From: Succinivibrio sp.
GTDB taxonomy: Bacteria; Pseudomonadota; Gammaproteobacteria; Enterobacterales; Succinivibrionaceae
Length of the DNA stretch: 49,777 bases
Assembly: GCA_017635415.1 (NCBI GenBank)
Contig: JAGBLM010000080.1
Location: forward strand, 1-49,777
Reading direction: 5' to 3'
A program made the position numbers and the translations under genes. Of the stretch, positions 1-8,678 are shown piece after piece (the first letter of the stretch is position 1; every line of letters starts with the position of its first letter). The notes beneath the pieces were generated by a model that saw only the letters and a program-made list of their open reading frames with translations, did not search any database and was not told the origin of the DNA.

Positions 1-158
1 CCTGACAGTCTTCCGAGAATTACGATAGTGGCGATGATATACAGGGGATAAACAATGCGCTCGGGATTACGAGGGTCATTAAGATTGAGTTCTATAATTC
101 TCTGTAAAAAGGCTGCACCATTCAAAGACTCAGCGATGGGCGTTGCAGTTTCTGACAT
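1..158 (-). CDS. Partial ORF, possible ISAs1-like transposase N-terminus
   Basis: An open frame starts with ATG at 158 and runs off the left edge without a stop (52 complete codons visible). Residues from about 27 read NDPRNPERIVYPLYIIATIV and then ILGRLS. This resembles the start of ISAs1/H-repeat DDE transposases, where a DPR motif is followed by a basic residue, a PL-x-I motif and a hydrophobic stretch. No clear Shine-Dalgarno sequence precedes the ATG. The neighbouring tnpB debris fits a mobile-element-rich spot. Only the family's N-terminal associated region would be visible; the DDE catalytic residues would lie outside the window. It may equally be an unrelated short protein, so the assignment is tentative. 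Confidence 0.4.
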   Translation of the reverse strand, partial: MSETATPIAESLNGAAFLQRIIELNLNDPRNPERIVYPLYIIATIVILGRLS

Positions 159-371
159 AATCTATATTCTTATCAGTTTGTTATTGAACTTTTTCAAAGA
201 TAAGAATATTAATTCCCGAGCAAGAGGTTTGATCTTTACATCAAATTTTGAAAGTGCAAAATCAGCAGATTAACTAACTGATTAATTTATATTAATATAA
301 TAAACATACATTTTTATAAAATGTGACATATTTCAAATGGTGTTGTGACCATATATCTTTTATTAAACTTG
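159..371. other. AT-rich stretch without recognisable genes
   Basis: The sequence is strongly AT-rich (many TTTAT and AATAT runs between 270 and 365) and lies between the partial transposase-like ORF and the tnpB relic. I see no supported gene, RNA or terminator. The region from 709 to about 860 is likewise empty apart from the trmL promoter. Confidence 0.4.
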
Positions 372-681
372 CAATATTACCGTTCACCTTATTTGCCGTA
401 TATGAAAGCCCAGACTTCTTCTCTGATTTGAAAAGGCAAAGCCTGTCTTTGGATTCTGAAAGAAGTTTTTATATGCTGCCTGAAGATTGATTTGTGCGTT
501 GCCAGAGCAAGACTGTCCGCCTCCCTGAAGTATGGAAACTCTTTTGTATTGGGCAGGAGCGTTGTTGAGCATTTTCCTTTATAAGATTGTAATGCTCAGT
601 CTTATCTTCAGGCATTTTATTGTATACAGAACGAACACAGCCGAAAGTCTTTATGAAAAGCTCTCTGTCTTTCATCCACCC
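372..681 (-). pseudogene. Decayed tnpB (IS200/IS605 OrfB) N-terminal fragment
   Basis: On the minus strand two frames together reconstruct the N-terminal helix-turn-helix part of an IS605 TnpB. The first frame reads KTFGCVRSVYNKMPEDKTEH; the second, after a frameshift near 560, carries APAQYK and later NAQINLQAAYKNFFQNPKTG. These match the family's FGCxRxVYN, PAQYK and AYKNFF-x-PKxGFPKFK landmarks in the right order. There is at least one more frame change after that, and the RuvC-like catalytic part is absent. The beginning is also missing: the fragment starts about 15-20 residues into the usual protein, right after an IS-end-like hairpin. It cannot encode a working nuclease. Confidence 0.75.
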
Positions 682-708
682 GCCTCTAGAGGCGGGGGAA
701 TTCCTGCC
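673..708 (-). mobile_element. IS605-type end hairpin (relic)
   Basis: An 18-bp perfect palindrome (679-696, CCCGCCTCTAGAGGCGGG) is flanked on the minus strand by GCAGGAATTCC before it and TGGATGAA after it. The arrangement GCAGGAA-TCC-hairpin-TGGA is the same as in the IS605 right end at 41511-41547 in this window. This is therefore probably the right end of another IS200/IS605 element. It sits directly upstream of the truncated tnpB fragment, an order that an intact element would not have, so the locus is a mosaic or deletion product. Confidence 0.55.
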
Positions 709-860
709 AGATGAGGTTAAAAACAAATCAGAGTGCGACTTTCTTATAACACTGCAATCAGAAAGTCTATTAAGGTCTTCCCGTGGACAGACAGCATAAA
801 GTCAGATTCTCAAAACTGTAAAGATTCTGCCTGCGGCACATGATCCATACCATCGCGTTC

Positions 861-869
861 TGTTAGAAT
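861..869 (+). promoter_or_regulatory. Extended -10 promoter of trmL
   Basis: TGTTAGAAT is an extended -10 element (TGn followed by TAGAAT) 26 bases before the trmL start. The same TTCTGTTAGAAT string precedes the next gene (dedA) at 1398-1408. No good -35 box is seen, as is common for extended -10 promoters. Confidence 0.5.
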
Positions 870-894
870 ACTTTCCTTTCATGAGGTAACAGCA

Positions 895-1359
895 ATGATA
901 AATATAGTTCTTTATCAGCCTGAAATGCCATCCAATGCAGGAAATATCATCAGACTGAGCGTTAACTGCGGAGCTAGACTGCATTTTGTCGGACCGATGC
1001 CGTTCTATCTTGACGACCGCCGTCTGCTGCGGGCCGGTCTTGATTATCGTGACATTGCCAACTTCAAGGTTCACGTTAATTTCAGACAGTTTCTTGAAAG
1101 TGAAAAACCGTCACGACTTATTGCCTCAAGCAGTAAAGCCACCGTATCACTGTATGATTTCCGCTTTGCCGACAATGACTTCGTAATTTTCGGCAGAGAG
1201 AAGGAAGGACTTGCCGACGAGGTTTATGAGGTTATTCCAGAAGAGCTGCGCCTGACGATACCGATGGTGCCACAAAGTCGCTGTCTGAATCTCTCAAACT
1301 CTGTTGCGGTTGTAGCCTATGAGGCATGGAGACAGTTGAACTTTGCCGGCGCAAAATAA
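895..1359 (+). CDS. trmL: tRNA (cytidine/uridine-34-2'-O)-methyltransferase TrmL
   Basis: The 154-residue protein is a full-length minimal SPOUT-family methyltransferase. TrmL methylates the ribose of the wobble nucleotide in the two tRNA-Leu isoacceptors with CmAA and cmnm5UmAA anticodons, using S-adenosylmethionine. The typical landmarks are present: PEMPSNAGNIIR at residues 9-20, FGREKEGL near 98-105, and the knotted C-terminus with IPM and SRCLNLSNSVAVVAYEAWRQ near 121-147. The ATG start is supported by GAGG 8 bases upstream. The gene stands alone behind its own extended -10 promoter; dedA follows after 87 bases with a separate promoter. Length and motifs are normal for the family. Confidence 0.93.
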   Translation: MINIVLYQPEMPSNAGNIIRLSVNCGARLHFVGPMPFYLDDRRLLRAGLDYRDIANFKVHVNFRQFLESEKPSRLIASSSKATVSLYDFRFADNDFVIFGREKEGLADEVYEVIPEELRLTIPMVPQSRCLNLSNSVAVVAYEAWRQLNFAGAK

Positions 1360-1399
1360 ATATTATCAGTACATAACCGCTAGTAAATGCCCATGATTC

Positions 1400-1408
1400 T
1401 GTTAGAAT
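1400..1408 (+). promoter_or_regulatory. Extended -10 promoter of the DedA gene
   Basis: TGTTAGAAT is identical to the trmL -10 element, including the preceding TTC. A start site near 1415 would give a leader of about 32 bases. The -35 region is weak. Confidence 0.5.
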
Positions 1409-1446
1409 TACCTCTGTTTTAAATTGAATGAATACAGGATACTAAG

Positions 1447-2076
1447 TTGCTCGACTTTTTGGTTCAGTTTTTTAGCGATTACGGATATACCGCAGTTTTC
1501 CTTTGTCTGCTGCTCTGCGGTTTAGGAGTTCCGGTACCTGAGGATATCACTCTGGTGTCAGGAGGTGTCATTTCCGGACTGGACATGGCAAATCCGCATG
1601 TTATGTTGATCGTCGGCATGGCTGGTGTACTAATAGGTGACAGCACCATGTATATAGGCGGACGTATCTTCGGCTACAGGATCCAGAGAATAAAGATGTT
1701 CCGCAAAATTCTGTCGCCCAAACGCTTCTCACAGATTCAGCAGAAGTTTAAAAAATACGGTCTGGGTCTTCTTTTTGTCGCCAGGTTCCTTCCCGGTCTG
1801 CGTTCACCGATTTTTCTGGTCGCCGGAATGAGCCGTCGTGTATCCTATCTGGTTTTCATTCTCATGGACGGTTTTGCCGCCTGTATTTCTGTCCCGGTTT
1901 GGATCTATCTGGGCTATTTCTTTGCCGATAACCTTGATCTTCTCATGTCGTATGTGCATGACGTGCAGAAGGCAATCTACCTGCTTTTAGGTCTCATTGT
2001 CATCATCGTTGCGGTCATAATTCTCAAAAAGAAATTCCACAGTAAAATAAACGAAAAAATGAGTGACGACAAATAG
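1447..2076 (+). CDS. DedA/VTT-domain inner-membrane protein
   Basis: The 209-residue protein belongs to the DedA (SNARE-associated, VTT domain) family of membrane proteins. Members act in envelope homeostasis, and several are linked to flipping of undecaprenyl phosphate or phospholipids. Visible hallmarks are the N-terminal GVPVPEDITLVSGG (residues 26-39), an amphipathic basic stretch, and the F-x-R-x-x-PGxR signature as FVARFLPGLRSP near 115-126. Two hydrophobic segments follow, then a lysine-rich cytoplasmic tail. The start is a TTG with AGGA about 8 bases upstream; no in-frame ATG gives a better N-terminus, because the first hydrophobic helix begins immediately. It is monocistronic, followed by a hairpin terminator. 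Which DedA paralogue it corresponds to cannot be decided from sequence alone. Confidence 0.88.
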   Translation: MLDFLVQFFSDYGYTAVFLCLLLCGLGVPVPEDITLVSGGVISGLDMANPHVMLIVGMAGVLIGDSTMYIGGRIFGYRIQRIKMFRKILSPKRFSQIQQKFKKYGLGLLFVARFLPGLRSPIFLVAGMSRRVSYLVFILMDGFAACISVPVWIYLGYFFADNLDLLMSYVHDVQKAIYLLLGLIVIIVAVIILKKKFHSKINEKMSDDK

Positions 2077-2119
2077 TCGCACCCCTCTTTTCCGCGGCGA
2101 TACCGTAACTAATTTCTTC

Positions 2120-2146
2120 AACTGCCGACCAATGTCGGCAGTTTTA
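2120..2146 (+). terminator. Intrinsic terminator after the DedA gene
   Basis: AACTGCCGAC and GTCGGCAGTT form a 10-bp stem around a CAAT loop, ending in a short T run. It lies 44 bases after the DedA stop. Confidence 0.7.
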
Positions 2147-2202
2147 CTGTATCCACAAGAACGGAATTATTAGCACACTTTTTGCGCATATTTTTCTACT
2201 GA

Positions 2203-2232
2203 TTGCGACTTTTATCGCACTCAGGATAAAAT
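2203..2232 (+). promoter_or_regulatory. Putative promoter with internal inverted repeat (AGCS symporter)
   Basis: TTGCGA (2203-2208) and TAAAAT (2227-2232) are 18 bases apart. The spacer holds the inverted repeat TGCGA-N6-TCGCA (2204-2219), so a repressor could bind over the -35 region. The operator role is inference. Confidence 0.4.
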
Positions 2233-2290
2233 TTGCCCGTCTAAAGGCAGCATCCCGCTGTCTTAATTTCACATCAGATGTAGTGTAAAA

Positions 2291-3769
2291 ATGGATCAAC
2301 TAACTCAAATCATAAGTGACATAAACTCCATTCTCTGGGGTCCGTGGTGTCTTATACCAATTCTGGTTGGTACGGGAATTTTCTTTTCCTTCCAGTTGAA
2401 GTTTGTTCAGATCCGCCAGTTCGGCCGTGCATTCAAACACGTCTTCGGCAATCTTTCCTTTAACGGAGAGAAGGCCGGCAATCACGGCATGACCTCCTTC
2501 CAGTCCCTGGCCACAGCCATTGCAGCTCAGGTTGGTACCGGTAATCTCGCCGGTGTAGCAACCGCCATGGTAATGGGAGGTCCTGGAGCGATTTTCTGGA
2601 TGTGGCTGGCCGCCTTCTTTGGCATGGCTACCATTTTTTCAGAGGCTGTATTAGCCCAGCTCTATCGCTCAAAGGATTCTGAAGGCAAAATCACGGGTGG
2701 TCCGTCTTATTACATTTCATTTGGTCTTGGTAGTAAATCCATGGCAGCCCTGTTCTCAGTACTCATCATTGTGGCACTGGGATTCATCGGCAACATGGTT
2801 CAGGCAAACTCCATTGCTGATGCATTCAACAAGGCATTTGATGTGCCGACCCCTGTCACAGGTCTCGTCATCATTACCCTGGCCGGATTCATCTTCATCG
2901 GCGGAATCAAACGCATTGCGTCCTTCGCTGAAAAAATGGTGCCTCTGATGGCCTGCATATATGTTCTTGGCGCTGTATACATTATGTGTATCTACTGGGA
3001 TCACATCATCCCGAGTCTTGAGAACATCTTTATCGGTGCCTTCAATCCAACTGCAGCCACAGGCGGCGTAATCGGAGCAACCATTAAGGAAGCCATCCGT
3101 TACGGTGTTGCCCGAGGCCTGTTCTCCAATGAAGCAGGAATGGGCTCAACTCCTCATGCTCATGCCATTGCGCGCGTTGATCACCCTGCACAGCAGGGGT
3201 TAGCATCAATCATCGGTCTCTTTATTGATACCTTTATTGTTCTGACTGCAACCGCAATGGTCATTATGGTTACCGATTCACTCGGAGCCAAGAACGGAGA
3301 TGATTTCATAACCGGCATTGCCTTAACCCAGCGCGCCTTTTCCGCGGGTATGGGCGAGGCAGGTGCAGGTTTTGTTGCCTTCTGTCTGTTCTTTGCTGCA
3401 TTTACTACCATTATCGGCTGGTACTTCTTTGCCTGCCAGAACGTGAAATATCTGTTCGGCTACAAACTGGTAAACGCCTTCTCAGTAGTCGTCCTCGTTT
3501 TCCTTATGACCGGTTCCTTCCTTAAGGTTAATCTGGTCTGGGAACTGGCAGATATGTTCAACGGTCTGATGGTGATTCCAAACATCATCGCGGTTATCGG
3601 TCTGTATAAGCTGGTTGTCAAAGCCTGCAATGATTATGAAGGAAAATTCATCAGGGATGAACGCCCTGCCTTTGGACCTTCAGAAACCCTGACAGGACGT
3701 CTGGCAAAAATTCACACCGTACGGCGCAGAAAAAGAAAGCACAGCGAATCTACATCAAATGAAGAGTAA
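2291..3769 (+). CDS. Sodium:alanine/glycine symporter (AGCS family)
   Basis: The 492-residue inner-membrane protein belongs to the alanine or glycine:cation symporter family, which imports small neutral amino acids with Na+ (or H+). The family signature is clear: SFQSLATAIAAQVGTGNLAG around residues 69-88, the early WGPWCLIPILVGTGIFFS helix, and a conserved R-x-GVARGLFSNEAGMGS segment near 270-285. About ten to eleven hydrophobic helices are visible, followed by a basic cytoplasmic tail (RRRKRKH). Length is usual for the family. No strong Shine-Dalgarno sequence precedes the ATG, but homologues start at this point (MDQLTQIISDINSILWG). The gene is monocistronic between a putative promoter and a strong terminator. 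The exact substrate (alanine, glycine or D-alanine) is not shown by the sequence. Confidence 0.92.
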   Translation: MDQLTQIISDINSILWGPWCLIPILVGTGIFFSFQLKFVQIRQFGRAFKHVFGNLSFNGEKAGNHGMTSFQSLATAIAAQVGTGNLAGVATAMVMGGPGAIFWMWLAAFFGMATIFSEAVLAQLYRSKDSEGKITGGPSYYISFGLGSKSMAALFSVLIIVALGFIGNMVQANSIADAFNKAFDVPTPVTGLVIITLAGFIFIGGIKRIASFAEKMVPLMACIYVLGAVYIMCIYWDHIIPSLENIFIGAFNPTAATGGVIGATIKEAIRYGVARGLFSNEAGMGSTPHAHAIARVDHPAQQGLASIIGLFIDTFIVLTATAMVIMVTDSLGAKNGDDFITGIALTQRAFSAGMGEAGAGFVAFCLFFAAFTTIIGWYFFACQNVKYLFGYKLVNAFSVVVLVFLMTGSFLKVNLVWELADMFNGLMVIPNIIAVIGLYKLVVKACNDYEGKFIRDERPAFGPSETLTGRLAKIHTVRRRKRKHSESTSNEE

Positions 3770-3785
3770 CAGATGATTAGAAGAA

Positions 3786-3813
3786 AACAGCCTGCAGATT
3801 GCAGGCTGTTTTT
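3786..3813 (+). terminator. Intrinsic terminator after the AGCS symporter
   Basis: CAGCCTGCA and TGCAGGCTG form a perfect 9-bp stem around GAT, followed by six T. Confidence 0.9.
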
Positions 3814-3856
3814 TCGAGGCTCTCAAGATCCTGAGGCGCTGTGAGAAGAGTCGTGC

Positions 3857-5638
3857 TTAATTACTGACACTTAACTGCCAGTTATCGGCACTCTTACAGA
3901 TGAGACTCTTGTTATGCAGACTGATCAGAGAAGAGCGGTGACCGACACTGACAATTATCGAATCCTTAAGTTCTTCACTGATCAGTGTATAAGAGGTAAG
4001 TTCGGTCTTTTCATCAAGTGCCGATGTTGCCTCATCCAAAAACAGCACTTTAGGCTTGAGCAGTAATGCTCTGACTATGGCAACTCTCTGCTGTTCGCCT
4101 AAAGAGAGAATATGATCCCACAGATTATCCTCATCAAGTCTTTTCACCAGATGACCAAGACCGAGAGCTTTAAAATAGGTCTCTGTCCTGCCCTCATGTT
4201 CGGCCTCCCCCGGGTAGCCTGCAGCATTTCTTAAACTGCCCTGAGGAAGGTATGGTTTCTGACTGAGAAACAGTTCATAAGCATGCTCTGGGAACGTAAC
4301 CTGACCTGATGAATAAGGCCAGATCCCGGCGATGGTTTTAATCAGGGAAGACTTGCCGCAGCCTGAATGACCTCTTATCAGTAACCTGTCACCTGCTGAC
4401 AGTGTGAAACTGGCATCCTTGCAGAGCACTCCCCCCTGAGGAAGTCTGACCTCAACATGTTCAGCCACAAAGTTCTGACCTTCTGATTTAGGCTCAAGGC
4501 ATTTAACCTCCAAACTCTGATCCATACTGTCAAAATAGAGAGCAAGTCGGTCAATCACCGCTTTAAAGTATGCCCAGGAGGAGAAGTTGTCTATCAGGGT
4601 TGAAAGCGAATCCTGCACTCTGCTGAACGCTGAGTTGATCTGCATGATACTGCCCATGGTGATGACTTTGGCAAAGTACATCGGTGCAGCGATCAGGATC
4701 GGGAAAATCACAGCCGTCTGGGCATAACCCAAGGTAAAGAAGCCAAGTCTTTTTTCATACTTAATCTGTCTGACAAAGTTATCCACCACATATCTGAATC
4801 TTTCCCTAAGATTTCTGTTTTCTTCCTCTTCACCTTTATAAAGGGAGATTGATTCGGAATTCTCTCTTACTCTTATGAGTGAGAAACGGAAATCAGCCTC
4901 ATAGCGCTGCTGACGAAAGTTCAGTTTTACCAGAGGTTTACCGAGAATAAACGTGATCACTGTGCCGATCACCGCATAGAGAATCGCCAGATACAGCATA
5001 TACCCGTCAGGTACCGTAATGGAGTGACCGAAAATATCAAAAGTCACGCTGCGCGACAGATCCCAGAGTACCACGCTGAAGGTGATTAAGGTGGCAATAT
5101 CCGTGGCAGTACCCAAAAGACGTGCCAGGGTGCTGGAAATAAAACTGTTCAGATCTTCTGAAATACGCTGATCAGGGTTCTCCGTCTGTCTGTCCTGCAG
5201 CTGCATCTTGTAATAGGAACTGTCGGCAAGCCATTCCCCCATAACCTTATCGGTAAACCAGCGTCGCCACCTGATAACCAGACAGGACCTCAAATACGCG
5301 TTGTATACCGAGACCACCACATGGATACTGGCCAAAATGACAAAGATCATAAGCTGATATTTAAAACCATCAAGATCGTAGTTCTGAATTGCGTCCCAGA
5401 ATTCCTTGTACCAGGAGTTGAAAACCGTGGCAAGCCAGATGGATCCTGCGGTAAGAGAAATTATGACGAACAGCAGAAACCAGGAAAAAAGACTATCCCT
5501 GCTGGTCCAGTAAGGTTTTAGGATCTTAAAAAAGGATCTGATGGAGACCTTCAGCGGCAGACTGTCAGTGCCGTGAAGTCTGTTGCGCTCCTCGTCTGAT
5601 AATTTTTCAGCTCCGGAGTATAAAGGTAGTTTGAACAT
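3857..5638 (-). CDS. ABC transporter, fused permease/ATPase (YddA/SbmA-like, ABC_membrane_2)
   Basis: The 593-residue protein fuses an N-terminal transmembrane domain (about residues 45-330) to an ATP-binding domain. It resembles E. coli YddA and the peroxisomal ABCD transporters. In the membrane part, the run NPDQRISEDLNSFIS is the typical EAA-like segment of this family. In the ATPase, Walker A is GHSGCGKSS near 421-429, the signature is SLGEQQRVAIVRALL near 511, and Walker B is VLFLDEATSALDE near 533. It would act as a homodimer in the inner membrane. The substrate is unknown; family members move peptides, long-chain acyl compounds or cobalamin. AGAGGA precedes the ATG at 5638. It is the second gene of an operon, 14 bases behind a HAD phosphatase. 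Confidence 0.88.
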   Translation of the reverse strand: MFKLPLYSGAEKLSDEERNRLHGTDSLPLKVSIRSFFKILKPYWTSRDSLFSWFLLFVIISLTAGSIWLATVFNSWYKEFWDAIQNYDLDGFKYQLMIFVILASIHVVVSVYNAYLRSCLVIRWRRWFTDKVMGEWLADSSYYKMQLQDRQTENPDQRISEDLNSFISSTLARLLGTATDIATLITFSVVLWDLSRSVTFDIFGHSITVPDGYMLYLAILYAVIGTVITFILGKPLVKLNFRQQRYEADFRFSLIRVRENSESISLYKGEEEENRNLRERFRYVVDNFVRQIKYEKRLGFFTLGYAQTAVIFPILIAAPMYFAKVITMGSIMQINSAFSRVQDSLSTLIDNFSSWAYFKAVIDRLALYFDSMDQSLEVKCLEPKSEGQNFVAEHVEVRLPQGGVLCKDASFTLSAGDRLLIRGHSGCGKSSLIKTIAGIWPYSSGQVTFPEHAYELFLSQKPYLPQGSLRNAAGYPGEAEHEGRTETYFKALGLGHLVKRLDEDNLWDHILSLGEQQRVAIVRALLLKPKVLFLDEATSALDEKTELTSYTLISEELKDSIIVSVGHRSSLISLHNKSLICKSADNWQLSVSN

Positions 5639-5652
5639 CGTTTATTTCCTCT

Positions 5653-6525
5653 TTACATCAATCTCTCAACCACCGCAGCAACCCCATCCTCATCGTTGCT
5701 GAGCGTAACAACATCCGCCTCATCCTTAAGCTGTTGCTGCTGCGCATTGCCCATGGCCACCCCAAGTCCGGCAAGTTTAATCATTTCCAGATCGTTTTCC
5801 GCATCACCAAAAGCTACGGTTCTGTCAAGACCTATACCGATCAGGTCGCACAGTGAAGCAAGCGCTGTCCCCTTGGTACTGCGTTCAGGAATAAATTCCA
5901 GAAAATCAGGATCTGTTCTGAGCACGGAAAAGTAGTCAAGAAACCTTTGTGGCAGAGAAGTTCTGAGCGCATCTATTTTCTGACTCTGTCCCACCGCTAT
6001 AAGTTTGAAAAACCCCTCAGCTGATGTGCAGGATGAAAAATCAATCTGCTGATAGCCGCAGCCGCTGTGACAAACTTCCCTCTTTGACTGCGGATTCATA
6101 TCTTCAATAACCAGTCCCCGCTCTCTTGAGTAGCCGTGCACTTTACATCCCATGCTATGGACGTATGACGCAAGATCTGCGATCATATCGCCACCTGCAA
6201 GGTTTGCAGACAGACAGGAGAAACCTGCATCTGCAGGTTTCTCTTTGAATTTTTGCAGGGAAATAACTGCCGAACCGTTGAAACAGACGGCATATGACTT
6301 TTCAGTAATAGGCGAAAGCTGTTCACTGTACAATAGCGCGCTTCTGGGGTGTCGTCCCGTGGTCAGAACGATCGCAAAACCTTTGTCAATCGCCTGTTTT
6401 AAAACTCTCAGAGTTCTAGGAGAAATTTTCTTTTCCGAAGTCAGCAGGGTTCCGTCGAGATCAAGAGCCAGCAATCTGTACCCTTTCGCGTGGTTCTGAA
6501 GGGATTCTAAAGTATATCTGGACAC
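5653..6525 (-). CDS. Cof-type HAD-IIB phosphatase
   Basis: The 290-residue protein is a haloacid-dehalogenase superfamily phosphatase of the Cof/IIB class, which hydrolyses phosphorylated sugars, nucleotides or cofactors in the cytoplasm. Motif I is DLDGT (residues 22-26, with the two catalytic aspartates), motif II is LTTGR near 56-60, a motif III lysine lies in the cap-following segment, and motif IV is GDAEND near 240. The long insertion after motif II is the type IIB cap. The start is GTG with GAGGA 6 bases upstream; the in-frame extension before DLDGT (21 residues) is longer than usual, but no internal ATG gives a better start. It heads a two-gene operon with the YddA-like ABC transporter, which hints at a shared, unknown substrate. 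Confidence 0.85.
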   Translation of the reverse strand: MSRYTLESLQNHAKGYRLLALDLDGTLLTSEKKISPRTLRVLKQAIDKGFAIVLTTGRHPRSALLYSEQLSPITEKSYAVCFNGSAVISLQKFKEKPADAGFSCLSANLAGGDMIADLASYVHSMGCKVHGYSRERGLVIEDMNPQSKREVCHSGCGYQQIDFSSCTSAEGFFKLIAVGQSQKIDALRTSLPQRFLDYFSVLRTDPDFLEFIPERSTKGTALASLCDLIGIGLDRTVAFGDAENDLEMIKLAGLGVAMGNAQQQQLKDEADVVTLSNDEDGVAAVVERLM

Positions 6526-6584
6526 ACATTATCCTCAAATTCTTTCTGTTCTGGAGGTTGTATCTTATCACCAAAGATCTCCGG

Positions 6585-6629
6585 AAAACAAAACGCTCCG
6601 GGATCTGCACAAAGCAGTCCCGGAGCGTT
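6585..6629 (-). terminator. Intrinsic terminator after pgm
   Basis: AACGCTCCGGGA and TCCCGGAGCGTT form a 12-bp perfect stem (6592-6603 and 6618-6629). On the minus strand it is followed by TTTTGTTTT. Confidence 0.88.
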
Positions 6630-6659
6630 GTATCAAAACAGAAAGAAGTGCCTTAAGGC

Positions 6660-8309
6660 TTATGCGCCCGCCTTGGTCAGGGCGGCATTAACTATCTGCT
6701 GAGCCTCAGTGGCGATACGCTTGAGATGCTCCTCATCCTTAAAGGATTCCATATAGATTTTGTAGACATCCTCTGTTCCTGACGGACGGGCAGCAAACCA
6801 GCCGTTCTCCGTTACGACCTTAAGACCGCCGATCTCCGCATTGTTGCCAGGAGCTCTGGTCAGTTTCTGCACAATCTTCTCACCTGCCAGGGTATCAGCC
6901 TCAACCGCAGACGGATCAAGTTTCTTCAGAGCAGCCTTCTGTGCGGAATTGGCAGGAGCATCGATACGGTTATAAACAGGTTCACCGTATTTTGCGGTCA
7001 GTTCCCTGTAATGCTCGGACGGATCTTTTCCGGTAACCGCCAGGATTTCAGCAGAAAGCAGGCTGGCAATAATGCCGTCCTTGTCGGTTGTCCAGACCTC
7101 ACCACTCTTGGTGAGGAATGAAGCTCCGGCACTTTCCTCGCAGCCCCACGCCAGAGACTTGTCAAACAGTCCCGGAACAAACCACTTGAAGCCTACTGGA
7201 ACCTCATATGCTTTACGACCAAGACCTTCTGCAACTCTGTTCATCATGTTCGATGACACCACAGTCTTACCGACCATGGCGTTCTGCGGCCAGTCCTTAC
7301 GGTGGGTATAGATATAATTGATGGCTGCGGACAGATAATGGTTAGGATTCATCAGACCGCTGTGGCAGACGATACCGTGACGGTCATAGTCAGGATCATT
7401 ACCCCAGGCGATATCAAAATCATCCTTGAGTTTAATCAGTCCGGCCATGGCGTAAGGACTTGAGCAGTCCATACGGATCTTGCCGTCACGATCAAGACAC
7501 ATGAAGGAGAAGGTCGGATCGACGCGATAGTTTACTACTCTGATGTTGAGTTTGTACTTGTCGGCAATGCGATCCCAGTAGAACAGCCCAGAGCCGCCTA
7601 AAGGATCGACACCAATCTTAAGACCTGATTTGGAGATAGCTTCCATATCAATGATTGAACCTAAGGCGTCAACATACTGTGAGAGCATGTCATGCTCCTT
7701 CACATTGGACAGTTTAATCGCCTTGGCATAAGGAACACGCTTTACTCCGTTCAGATTGTTGCGGATAAGCTCGTTGGCTCTGTCCTGAACCCAGGAAGTG
7801 ATTTCTGTGCCGGCAGGACCGCCATCGGTCGGATTATATTTAAATCCGCCGTTGTTAGGTGGATTGTGCGAAGGAGTAATCACTATGCCATCAGCAAGTC
7901 CCTCAGTACGCCCCCTGTTGTAATTCAGAATGGCAAATGAGACTGATGGAGTCGGAGTATAACCATGATCCCTCTCCACCCGAACCTCAACATCATTGGC
8001 GCTCAGTACCTCTATGGCAGTTGCCAAAGCCGCCTCGGAAAGAGCGTGGGTATCCATGCCGATAAACAGAGGTCCAGTGATATTCTCTTTTTTGCGGTAC
8101 TCGGCAATTGCCTGAGATATGGCCAGAATATGGGTCTCGGTAAATGAACCGTTCAGGGATGACCCTCTGTGACCTGACGTGCCGAAACTTACCCTCTCCT
8201 CTGGATTATCCATATCCGGACGGTTAAGGTAGTAAGCCGCCATAAGTCTAGGGATATTAACCAAGTCTTCAATTGCCGCAGGCTGACCTGCTCTTTCGTG
8301 TATTGCCAT
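6660..8309 (-). CDS. pgm: Phosphoglucomutase (alpha-D-glucose-specific)
   Basis: The 549-residue enzyme interconverts glucose-1-phosphate and glucose-6-phosphate in glycogen, sugar-nucleotide and envelope polysaccharide metabolism. It has the order and length of E. coli Pgm. [10 protein letters not shown] (near 42-51) is the N-terminal signature, [11 protein letters not shown] near 143-153 carries the phosphoserine, the metal-binding loop DPDYDRHG lies near 308-315, and [12 protein letters not shown] near the C-terminus binds the phosphate. All key residues are present. The ATG at 8309 is preceded by AGAGG on the minus strand. It is monocistronic, closed by a strong terminator. Confidence 0.96.
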   Translation of the reverse strand: MAIHERAGQPAAIEDLVNIPRLMAAYYLNRPDMDNPEERVSFGTSGHRGSSLNGSFTETHILAISQAIAEYRKKENITGPLFIGMDTHALSEAALATAIEVLSANDVEVRVERDHGYTPTPSVSFAILNYNRGRTEGLADGIVITPSHNPPNNGGFKYNPTDGGPAGTEITSWVQDRANELIRNNLNGVKRVPYAKAIKLSNVKEHDMLSQYVDALGSIIDMEAISKSGLKIGVDPLGGSGLFYWDRIADKYKLNIRVVNYRVDPTFSFMCLDRDGKIRMDCSSPYAMAGLIKLKDDFDIAWGNDPDYDRHGIVCHSGLMNPNHYLSAAINYIYTHRKDWPQNAMVGKTVVSSNMMNRVAEGLGRKAYEVPVGFKWFVPGLFDKSLAWGCEESAGASFLTKSGEVWTTDKDGIIASLLSAEILAVTGKDPSEHYRELTAKYGEPVYNRIDAPANSAQKAALKKLDPSAVEADTLAGEKIVQKLTRAPGNNAEIGGLKVVTENGWFAARPSGTEDVYKIYMESFKDEEHLKRIATEAQQIVNAALTKAGA

Positions 8310-8622
8310 TTAAACCTCTTACCTTAACTTACCTATCATATTGAAAATATGCCGATTAACGGTGATATGAGATCACTCACTAGAGTTAATTCTAGTGCAA
8401 AAAAATTAAACGTACCAACAGGTTAGTTCACATTTTAAGTGTATGACAGACAATGCCTGAAGAATTAGAGAGGATCTGAAAAAACAGGAGCTGTCAGGAC
8501 AATGCCTAAATGTATGCGCAGATTTTCTCAACCACCTTCTGACACCGGACCTGAGCAAATGGTGCAGCAGCGGAAAGACGGCATCTGTGCGCTCTTCAGG
8601 TTAGAAGAATTATTCAGAGCAC
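8310..8622. other. Intergenic region between pgm and the hup terminator
   Basis: The region holds the pgm 5' region (minus strand) and about 250 bases with no gene I can support. A short plus-strand frame at 8502-8684 has no Shine-Dalgarno sequence and crosses the hup terminator, so I read it as noise. Confidence 0.4.
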
Positions 8623-8648
8623 AAAAAAAGAACCCCGTACCGGAGTTC
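8623..8648 (-). terminator. Intrinsic terminator after hup
   Basis: On the minus strand GAACTCCG and CGGGGTTC pair (one G-U) around GTA and are followed by seven T. Confidence 0.85.
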
Positions 8649-8678
8649 CTTTGTTTGCTTTTCATACCTCAGATGCGG

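Noticed and set aside
55..273. Plus-strand ORF of 72 codons at the left edge
   Set aside because: No ribosome-binding site and no recognisable sequence; it overlaps the better supported minus-strand transposase-like frame.
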